Positions 11,152 through 29,600 of a stretch of 64,000 nucleotides of DNA are shown here, piece after piece (position 1 is the first letter of the stretch; each line of letters starts with the position of its first letter). Both the position numbers and the translations under genes were made by a program. A model generated the notes under the pieces. It saw only the letters and a list, made by a program, of their open reading frames with translations. It did no database searches and was not told the origin of the DNA. Origin of the DNA: Theristus sp. LFF4_11 (taxonomy: Eukaryota > Nematoda > Chromadorea > Monhysterida > Xyalidae); contig JASANC010002279.1 of the NCBI GenBank assembly GCA_030248135.1, positions 33,789 through 97,788 on the forward strand. The letters are read 5' to 3'.

Positions 11152-13150
11152 ATGGGCGAATTGGCATTTCTATTTCCGTCGGCTGATTTTATTGTTCCCG
11201 TTTTCGAGATGAAATTCCTCGATCTGCTTTCTATCGTGGCAATTGTGTCGACCTATGGATTGTTTCTTTGTGGAATGTGAGTTTGTGGTTTCAGTTCGAG
11301 TTTCAATTTTCGACGTCGGAATTTTCACCAGAACAACTTCTTTTTGATGGTCTTATTATCACCACAAATTTTCAGTCCAATCTGTCGAAATATCGCTGCG
11401 AAAGGCAACACGGATGGAATCACTCCGGCGCCATTTCTTCTCGGCTCCATTGGGTGATTTTCTTTCATTGATCGTTTCTGGTTTTTTTCTAATTTTCATC
11501 TGTAGTTTTCATTGCGAACAGCAGTTCATTGTGATCAATCGTTCCACCCAGTGGTTTCTTCTGGCTTCGCTATGGACTGCTGAAAGGCGACAACGCGGTG
11601 GTCACCGTGAACGTCATCGGATTCGCGTTGCAAGTCGCCTATCTCTCGTTCTACTGGTACTACTGTCGCAATCGGGTGAGGGTGGTGCTTTCACTTCACC
11701 ATTCCGTAGCCAGTCTCAGCCAGGTGATTGGATAAAAAATAAAAATTACAAAAACAGTACCGAAGTGTGGCGACACACACACACAAATGAAGAACTGCGT
11801 CGTTGGGTGCGTTTTGAAGAAATCCCTTTTTTCCTTTCCTTAGTGTTCTGAAATTGCACGGTTTTTTAATGTAAAACGTAATAATGTAATGTCGCAAGTA
11901 AACTCAATAAACTCACGAAGAAAAAAACGGTTTTTAATGTTGGTTGGATCACCAATTCGGCAGGCGGTCAAACGAGACCCGTCAAATATCAGGATGATGT
12001 GCCAAAGCTTTAACTTATGGGACGTACAGTGGGTCTGCTCTGACCGGATCTGTTTCGACCATGTCTAATTTGACGTAATGCCCACGAATCAGAGCTCCTA
12101 AGGGACTGGATTATTCAGTGTGTTTTCTTTCACAAACACACCACGATCACCTCCAATCTCAACTGCACCATTTTCCAGAAGACACTCAACCGTCAACTGC
12201 TGCTGATCGCTGCACTCAGTGTCTCAATGCTCTATTACGTCAGCGTCGGTGCGTTGACCAACTTCGAGTCAACACTGAACAACCTTGGTCTCATGTGCGT
12301 CGTGTTCAACATCCTCAACTTTGGTGCACCACTCGCTGGACTGGTGCGCCATTTTTTTAAATTTTCATTTTGGTTTCCGGAAAGTGAAAACAGACGAGGG
12401 AACAGTGCATGAGAACCATATCATATTATGGGAAGTTTAACTGTGTCCGTTTTCAATCAAATTTGCAAACTGCTTGATGATTGACTGCGCTGAGCTGACA
12501 GAACAAACCGGCGGAGCTCCTCCCAACGTGGGTTCCTGAAACCCGAAGATACGAAATCCGGCACATCCCGTTGTGGTGGACAAGAGCCTGAGAGGGACAG
12601 CCTCTAAGCCTCATTCTGTCTGGCCCTCGGCACCTGTGATCGGAGCCGTGTCTCGATTTCGTTTCTTTCTCGACTGGTTTCCGAAATCAGAAATTTTTCG
12701 TTCCGAAACCAGAATCCGTTTTTTTCAGTGTAAAGAAACTGCATTTTTAGGCGGACGTACTGCAAACGCGAAGCACAGAGAATCTACCGTTGCCATTGTG
12801 CGCTGCGAATCTGATCGTCTCTTGTCAGTGGTTTCTTTATGGGTCGTTGGTGAACGACAATTACATAAAGGTTGGTGCTGTTTTTTGATCAAAATAATGA
12901 GAAAAGCAACACAGAACAAACAAAACTTGCCACATGGAAAAATCGGCTTGGTAAGAAATGAGCGTGTCATTAAATTTTAACTTTTTTCAACCTGTTCAGC
13001 ATTTTGTTGTTGTTGGAAGTTGGACTTTGATGGTCCATTGTTTCCATGCGTTCCCTTGCGTTGCAGTACCCGAACGTGATCGGTATTGCGCTTTCATTGG
13101 TGCAGCTGTCCTTATTCTTGATTTATCCGAGACGTGTGCACGTCAAATAA
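11152..13150 (+). CDS. SWEET (MtN3/saliva) sugar transporter, 231 aa
   Basis: Six exons (11152-11276, 11376-11453, 11552-11675, 12179-12343, 12751-12870, 13067-13150) join in frame. The product matches animal SWEETs along its length: FLDLLSIVAIVSTYGLFLCG in TM1, then GNTDGITPAPFLLG, WLRYGLLKGDNAVVTVN, NFGAPLAGL, the second-repeat STENLPLPLCAANLIVSCQW, LYGSLVNDNYI and GIALSLVQLSLFLIYP. Two triple-helix MtN3 repeats joined by one linker helix give the usual seven-TM facilitator of sugar movement across plasma or internal membranes. Length is normal for animal SWEET. Translation could also start at the internal ATG 11209 (MKFLDLL). The gene is convergent with DDX42. Confidence 0.95.
12531..12560 (+). 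repeat. SINE-related fragment in SWEET intron 4
   Basis: GGTTCCTGAAACCCGAAGAT and following bases resemble part of the SINE body near 43165-43195 (GGTTCCGGAAACCCGAAGGT). It is a short partial match only. Confidence 0.35.
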
Positions 13151-14061
13151 GCTGTCATCAATAATATTGAAAATTGAACTGAATGAATTTTATGTCCACT
13201 TACATTATTTCGGTGAACTTGACGTTTTTTAACAATTTTTACGGCATCTCACAATCGTTTCACGATTGATCTTGTTTGTTTTGGTTTTTGGTCAGAAATT
13301 ATCAGCAGCAATTATCTTCGCTAGTTTTCAGAAACAAAATAGGTTTGTGGTAGCAGTTCAGCGGGTTGTTTTTTAGTTGCATTACTGCTTTGTGAGACCT
13401 TCAGTGTCAGTCAGTGAGTTTCGCTTGAGTGAAATGTGTTTGTTAAAACCTGTCTGTCACCTTACTTCGCAGAACACGACAAAGCATGCGAAAAACTTCG
13501 AAGAGGAGCGAATCTTTGACGATAGAATTGTTTTCTTCCGACCCCATTCGTTCTTCCTTCGCCAGCTGGGTATTCTGCCAAAAAGTGACAGGTTTATGAA
13601 AATGTCTGTAATTCCAGACGGCCTAGTCATATGTTTCACAAGGTTCCATGTTTTTCATATTATTTTCGTGCCGTACGAATATCAAGAAAACAGAAAACGG
13701 AACTGTGACACAACGCTTTTGGACAACAAAAAAAAACGAAGTTTCTTTTCTGTTTCTCATGTGCATTATTATTTTTTTTACGATTTATGAAATTATTGAC
13801 GGGTGTTCAGAGTGTGTGTGGTATAAACGTTATATGGGTCTGGCTGGCTGGACTGGGCTATTGGCACCAACCCAGAAACTATTTACACATTGTCAGGATT
13901 GTGAGGCAGGCGTCAGAGATGTTTCATCGGTCACCATTATGCACAAAAAACAGCAAAATGAACACGGACACTTTTTGACAACACCGATAAACCAAATAGA
14001 ATGAGTCTGAGAAGTCTGACTGATCACTTGAAAGTCCAAAAGGCTATTCACAAGTCACAGA
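13151..14061. other. intergenic gap between convergent SWEET and DDX42 genes
   Basis: Holds the 3'UTRs of both genes. No conserved coding sequence; the open frames here lack splice context and family resemblance. Confidence 0.5.
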
Positions 14062-22113
<8,052 letters not shown>

Positions 22114-22553
22114 TTTTTCTCTTGAAACGAACACGCGCGTTTTATTGCTGTACTTTCGAGACTTTGGAGAGAGCGTTACAGATTACGTTTGTGCTCGCTC
22201 ATCTTGGTGGACCATCTGAGAAAACCTCGATGTAAAGAACATACACGTTTGTTCTGTTGTGCTCAACCACCACATTACATTCACAAAAACTGACATCCAG
22301 TCGTTTCATGATAGTTTTATACAGTTTCAAATTAACCATATCTTGTGATAAACAAATATTTGGTGTTCTTTTTTGGAACAATTCGGGAATAGATCAATTG
22401 AAATAGGTATTGGATAGCTATTCTACAAAAACTAAAAAAGACACAAATGAATCTATGAAAATAACTTTGTGCTGACCATAAAAACAACGAGCACAACAGA
22501 TAATCAGTGAATATTTCAATCAAGACAAAATTAATTTTACAGAAAATCTGCCA

Positions 22554-23603
22554 TTTATTAAATGAATAACAATTCTTGATTCGCCTAACGAATAATTAAA
22601 ATGCACCCATCGAAAGATACACTTCACGAGCTCACAGTTGGAAACAGGTAAAACAGATGCGAAAACAATAAAAGTAAAACAGTTGCAAACAATGGGGTGT
22701 TCTTGACTCGCTGATTGTGATATTAATAAGAAAAAAGACAGACTATCAGTTTTTAGCACAGTGACACAGAAAACGAAACGCTCTAAGCAATGTTGACAAA
22801 ACTTTTGATAAAATTCTTATAAAAACCAATAACCAGTCGACGAGGCAAGCACAACAATACACCGGTACTGACCGAGAAAAAATCGCATTCAAAAATCCAA
22901 AAGTGCTGCATTTGGCAACGAATCCAAATCAACAACATCAGTTAGGGCCTGCAAGCGACAAAACTGGCAAAAGACACACTAAAAAAATATGCAGTTTACC
23001 ATTTGCAATTATGTAGCCTCTTTTGATTTCCTACTAACAATAAAATGTCAAGAGGAAAAATAATACCAGTAATAAATAATAACCGGTGAAACAATATTGC
23101 AAGCAACTTTTCCGACTTGACTGTTCTTTTCCGACTTGTTCCAAACAATCTTAAACTGTGGCGTGATTGTGAACACATTACCAGTGCGGACGGTGACAAA
23201 AAAACAAATGACAAATAAAAAACAGAAATTTGCAGCCTTCGTTTGGGGTAGGCAACAAAGGTTTTGGCCATTTTACTGCTATATCGTCGCACAGCAACTA
23301 AATTTCTCTGCAGAAGAATTCTGATAAAAATCAAAAGAATAGATATCATCCAGAACATCCACATAAAAATGTTACAAAAAATAAAAAAATAGACTGTGTG
23401 TAAGCTGCAAGGTTTGCAGAATTTGTAAACGAAATTTCTACGTTTTTCATTCGACGATTCCACAAAAGTGCACGACCGCAATAAAGTGCTGTAAAGTTGC
23501 GTAATGTTTTTTACCACCTTCAAAACCTCAAAATATTCGGCACAAGACACTCAAACAAAAGTGTCAGCCTCTTCAACTGTTAACTTGTATTTGTATCGTA
23601 ATA
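22554..23603 (-). other. probable 3'UTR of the two-TAFH-domain gene
   Basis: AT-rich, about 1 kb, no conserved coding sequence. It ends at a minus-strand AATAAA (plus TTTATT 22554-22559). From there to the DDX42 ATG at 22113 is the short intergenic space and DDX42 5'UTR. Confidence 0.45.
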
Positions 23604-26600
23604 TTATTTGTATTTGTAAATTTCCTCCAGCTGCCGCATGATGGGCGACGAAGGCAGATACAATGCGGTAGCAGCGTCCGGCTGGTCAAGCGACTCAAAT
23701 GTTACACGTTTTTCCTGAAAGTAGCTCAAAACCTCAAAAAAACGCATCATGACCTGGCAGCTTTGACAAATTTCTCCGCGCGGCTGTCGCCAAACCCAAA
23801 ACAAACAAGAAAAAAACACACACACACACCGGTCTGCCAATGTTTTGTTGATCGACTGAGTTTGGCGCCGAGTTGGAATCGGGCTCCGGCTCGCTTGGAC
23901 GAGCTTGCTTTGCGGCGGGCAGCTGCTCTGAACAATAGACAAAGGCAAAAGAGAATGATGTGCAGTGTCGTTGCAGCACTTCACTAAACTGTTGAATATG
24001 ACTACCCAGTCGGCAATGCTTCGGTCTGTCTGAATCGAGATGAAGTCCTGCTCTATCGATGGTGTGTGCTGTGTTATCAACAGCTCAGTTGTGCACCGTC
24101 ACAAACAGACAAACGCACGCACACGTATCATACGAGCATATTTGTGACCGTGTGGCACTGCGGCATTACAACGAAACACACACGTGTTCACACAAGGATT
24201 TTACGAACTATTGGAAGAAAATGGAGGCCAACAAAGAAACTGAAAACCTCTGTGTCAATATATACACAAACAGTCCACCTGTCGATCATGGCACACAATA
24301 CGACACCACAAGCACACTCAACAGCGCAAACCACTCCAGCGGCAAGCACCAACCGGGCGCCTCGAGCGGCGGCAGATCGTCGGAGTGCGTCGACTCTGCG
24401 TTCTGGTCGAGCAGCTCGATCGACTGCGCCTGTCGCTTGCGTCTCGCGGCGGGCGCCTTCAGCGTCTCGAACAGCACCATCGGCGTTTCGTTGTCGCTCG
24501 CACGCGCGTTCGCTCGATCGCGCCTGCGCTCTCCGTCCTCCTCCGTGTCGCTGACGTCGATCAGCTCGCACGTGGAGCTCGGCAGCAGCGTATCGCCGCT
24601 GGTCGCGCTCAGGAGCACCGGCGTTGACTGTTGACCACTGAGGAAACGCAGCAGACTGAAGCTGGTGGCTGGCGGCTCGGCGGCATCGGTTAGAGGCTGA
24701 AAATGGCAAATTTGGTGGAATACTTGTGTATTTCAAATTCAGCTGATCAACCAATCACTGGGTGATTCGCAACACAGCAGCAGCAAAAAAAACAGCTCTA
24801 ATCAGGAAGGAGCAAATGCCAGCACGCGGGTTGCCACGAAATCGGTTTTCCACGGTACGAGACGAAACGAGATGGGAAAATATGCCACTCATGGCAGCCC
24901 AGTTGCAGCACCAATATAAATGACCTGGCGCTTCTTTTTTAAAACGCACGCGCACGTGGCATCGGCATGCTCATGCTCATGATCCACTAGCGCGCCTGCA
25001 CACGCTCCGGCCCCAACAAGAACTTGTTCAAAACGCAATTGTTCTGACATCTACCTTCTTGAAAAGGCTTGGCTTAGGTTAGGATTAGGTTAGGAATAGG
25101 TTTGGCTCAGGATTAGGCTTTAGGATTAAGATTTGAATCAAGTCCGTTTTAGCAATGTCCGACAACGCGCGTGTTTTACCTGAAGCGGATTTTAGAAAAG
25201 AAGGGCAGCCTATAAATGACGTGCTTCGGCACCGGTCAACAATACTCATGACAAGTTGCAATCAAATGCACAGCGTGAACGAACATGCAGAAGGTGCAGC
25301 GGCGGTGGCGGCGGCCCAACGGAGCACGTGTCGCCATTGTTGATCGCCTGTCTGTACCACTCGATCTGACGCGTCAACGCGCTCAATCGTTCCGCTGCGC
25401 TCGCGCCCGCCTGTCGGTTGTGCTGCTCAGCCGCTCGCAGCATGTGCTCAACAGCGAGCAGCTGCTGACGAAGCGAGCTCACGTGGCCGCGGTAGTTCTG
25501 TGCAGAAACAGTCTCCCGCTGAGCTTGAAACGTGCAACACGAAACAAATCTGCAGGTCTCCGTGTCACGTGCTGCTTTTACAATTTCATTGGAGTTGCGG
25601 TTTCATGCGTTTCGCAGAGAATGAATGACATGAATCCAACCAAATGAAACGAGAAACGAACGGCAGCGAGTTATGTGCGTGAACTGATTTTCAAGCTACA
25701 AACACATTGCAGTGTTTTATGCTTGCGACAAAACGCAACCAAACACCAACCAACCAGAATTGTCTCCGTTGCAAAATTCAAGCGACGTGTCTCGACAGCT
25801 AGCAGCTCATCGCGAGCGGTTTCCAACGCTTGAAACATCGAAATCATCTGAAACAGAGAACAATCGTGCAAAAACATGGAATACACAGGACGCTCACGCA
25901 CGTGCATGATGAAGAAGAGGACATAATGTCGGTCGAATCAGCTGCGTTTTTGAATGTGAAGGAAAGAAGTTGTCATAGAAAGAAGAAGTCTGTGAACGAA
26001 AAGTGCATGAACAGTGAGTAGTGACCCATCCTTCCTAACGTCACAACCTTTCGTGAGTTCAGGCTCATGTGCTGCCGACTGAGATGGTTGGATGAGTGGG
26101 TAAAAAACAGGCCATATCAGTTCGACGGTGTATGTTTTCAACGTGCTGCGCATTGCCGTCAGGCGTGAGCGCCTCACGCAGGCAAGCAGGCGCACGTTGA
26201 AAACATCACACCGTCAAGAGGAGGTTCCATGCTCCATTCATACTCACCTGCGCACGATACTTTCCACCGGCGGTCGAATCGGTCGTTCCACTCAAAATCA
26301 CGGCCGATTCACTGTAAAAAAACAATTTTACGTGCTGGTTGGCCACACTAAACAGCATTGTTACAGAGACGTTGAATATCACTGAAAGGAACGCAACAAA
26401 GTTGCGCGTTAAGCCTGTGCCGCACGAATCGTCAAGTTCATCATTCATGTGCATCCGCAGCACATCAACCAGCTGACACAGAACTGCAATGCGCCAGCGT
26501 CCGAGGTGGCCTTCGCGTTCCAAAAGTGGTCTCAAAACAGCGCTGAGGTGCAGCCTGGCTGACGCTAAATTGAGGTTGACGTGACGCTAATAGAACAACA

Positions 26601-29600
26601 GCAACTGAAATCTGCAACTCACGACTCCAATCGTCCCGTCTCGACGTACTGCTCCAACTCCTCCTCGGTGACGCCATTCTTTAGCAGTCGTTCCTCGACA
26701 TCGTTCATTTGCTTCAGCAGACCGTTGCGTTGCTTGAACAGAAAGTCGAGCTCACCGCCAAACTCGGTCGGTTCGTTGCGGATCATGCGCAGTTGAGCCT
26801 GCAAAAAAATTGACAAAAATGAAAACAAAACAGAAATAAACAATTGATAAAGTAAACGAGCATTCACGAAGCGGTATTGAGTTAAGTGACGCTTAAGCTA
26901 GGCATCCCTAAATACTGCTTCATGAATGCCGCTCTACAATTATCAACAACAACAGCACCAGCAACCGCTAATCGTCGCTACCTGCCGCGTCTGTTCATCG
27001 AGACTTTTGCCAAGGATCCGCAAACTCTTCAGTACACCGAGCAGGTCGTCGATCGCCTGTGTGCGCTGTTTTGTAGGCGACTGTTGAATGCTGTCTTGAA
27101 AGCCGGATGGGCCTGATTGATCTGTGAACAGCAAACATTGTTGCATCAGCTCTGAGAATCACACTATCACAGCGTATGACATGTGTTGGACGTTGCTATT
27201 GGAGCTCATTTATGACTAAGCAACACGTTAAGAAGGGCTCCATTCAAAAGCAGTCATTTGTATCAATCAGCAATTGGAGTGCACTGCAAATGCAGCCAGC
27301 CTGGCAAGCACCACCCCACCAGAATGCAGTGTCGCTGCAGCACAAGCACCCCCGCTGAGCGCCGCTGTGTCACAGGCGACCGCCATGGCACTCTGCTCAG
27401 AACGCTCTTTGCGCAGTTGCTCGTGGCGTGCCTGCTCCTCGATGATCTGGCGTATCTCGCTGAGCAGCTGGCCTCGACGCTCCACGTCGCCCTTGCTCAC
27501 ACCGAGCGAACGCATTCGATCGTGGCAGCTTTTCAGACGTTTCTGGAAAACTATTGCAGTCGAAAGGGCGCTTGGTGAGAAATTGTTATTCTGACAAAGT
27601 TGCACTTGAGTGAGCGAGTTTTCACTTCGATTTCACTTTCGGTGGCACCACACCAGAACACAACACCGACATAACAACGCGCATAACCACCGCCGGCAAC
27701 ACCTGCAGATCGGCCATGCGCACAGCGAGCTGTGTCTGTGTCAGTGACGGACGGCGCGACTGCAGTCGACTTCCAGCCATGCTCGAGTGTTTGCCTGTGT
27801 TTTCCTTCATCATCACCACAAACATGAAAATACTTGCAGTTCATTTGCGTTTTCAAAAAAAAACGTCACCATGTCACCACTAACCGAGCACTACACTATT
27901 TCTCGTGTGCGCGTCGTCGCCAGCGTTTTGTGTCCGCTTTTCAGGCGTCGTCTCCGTCGCATCAGCATTCGTGTCCGCGTTCGAAGCATCCAGCTCCTCC
28001 AATCGTTGCATGACCATCCAGCGTTGCGCTCGAATGCGCTCGATGCGCCTGTTCAGTTTCTGAACGGTTTCCGGCTCAAGGCCGCCGCCGTTGCTCGATC
28101 GTCGGTCATCGATTCGATTCTTGAGTCGCTCGGTTGCCTTCGTCAGATGATGCAACGTGTTGCTGAGCGACTGGTGTTCGCGCTCGCGTGCACCTGCATA
28201 CATTGACTGACCGTGGTTCGTTTTGAATTTAGCCATCCCATCTGTGAAAGCATCCGACTGGCTAGCAGCGTTTTTCGTAATTGGCCAGTGGAAACGTGGG
28301 GCTTATTCAAATTTGCGCTTACTACGCTGCAAAAAAAGTGATTCGGACCAAACGCGTGCGACAATGGTGGACCATGGTGCGGCTGCGGCGACACGGTGCG
28401 GGCGGGGCGGAGCCTGACGACATGCTGCTGGCTATCGCAAATCGATTTGCAGCATTGCGCACCGTTGTCCGGCAGCCGCCCCATACTCCACCCACACCGT
28501 CGCACGAATATGATTCGGACATGCGTACTGTAGCCGCACTTGAAACAACACAAGCTGATTGGTTGAATGTTATGAAAACTGAAACCGACTTTTCATGAAA
28601 TGAAAATGTTATGAAAAGGTCAGCAATCGCACATCACTTTGAATTCAAGCAGCAAACAACAAAAAAACCCAATCGCAACTCTAGTCGTATTACCAGCCGA
28701 TAACGCCGGACTGTCATCAGTGAGCGTGATCACGTGCGGCGACTTGACCGCAGCAGCCGCTGTTGTTGGTCCATCGTTGTTCGCCGCATGCACATCGACG
28801 CTGATTGGCTCGACAGCAGTCGCTCGCGCGCCACTCGACTGAGCAACCGTCGCAGATGCCGAGTTTGCGCCGGCTGTTTCGTCGTTCAGAGCGAGCGTCT
28901 CCGCCGGCGGCTGTTCCCGTCGCACGGGAGTGCTCGTCTGCAATCTCGGCGTGTGCAGCTGCTCGTCGCCACTGTCCTTCTCATCATCATCATCGGCAGA
29001 GCCAGCACGCGAGCTGGCCTCGCTATTCGACGTGCCGGCGCCCTCGGCAGAGGCCGTCGACGATCCGGCTGTCGCGTTCGCGCTCGTCGACGCCGCATTC
29101 GCACTCGTTGTTTCAGTGTCATTTTGACGTCGCCGCTCGTTTTCTCCGTTGCTGTAGCTCACAATCACGCTGGTCGTGTTCGAACTGACCGAGTGCTCCG
29201 CAGCGAGCAGCGCGCATCTCACCGGTGTGCTCTCGCTGGTGCACCGTCGACGTTGCACTGTTGCAGCCGGCGTTGCAGCCGATGTGCTCGCGTGTGCTGT
29301 GCTGTACAATCGGCTGCCACTGGATGCAGCTGCTGTGTCCGCATGGTGTCGCCTCTGCGAGTGGCCTGCAGTGTCCGCTGGACGAGTGTACTCCAGGTGC
29401 TCAGAGACACCGGTTGCTGCGAACGGCGCCCGCTGCGACACAGACTGCTGCGGCATGCTGCCATTCTCCAACGCCACGCACTGCAGGCTGCCTCCAAGCA
29501 CTTGCGTCTGTTGTTGCTGCTGCTGCTGTGCCAACCCATCAATCGTCACTTGACCGTTTGCAATCGCTTGTCGAAGTGCAGGCAGTGTTTTCTAAAAAAA

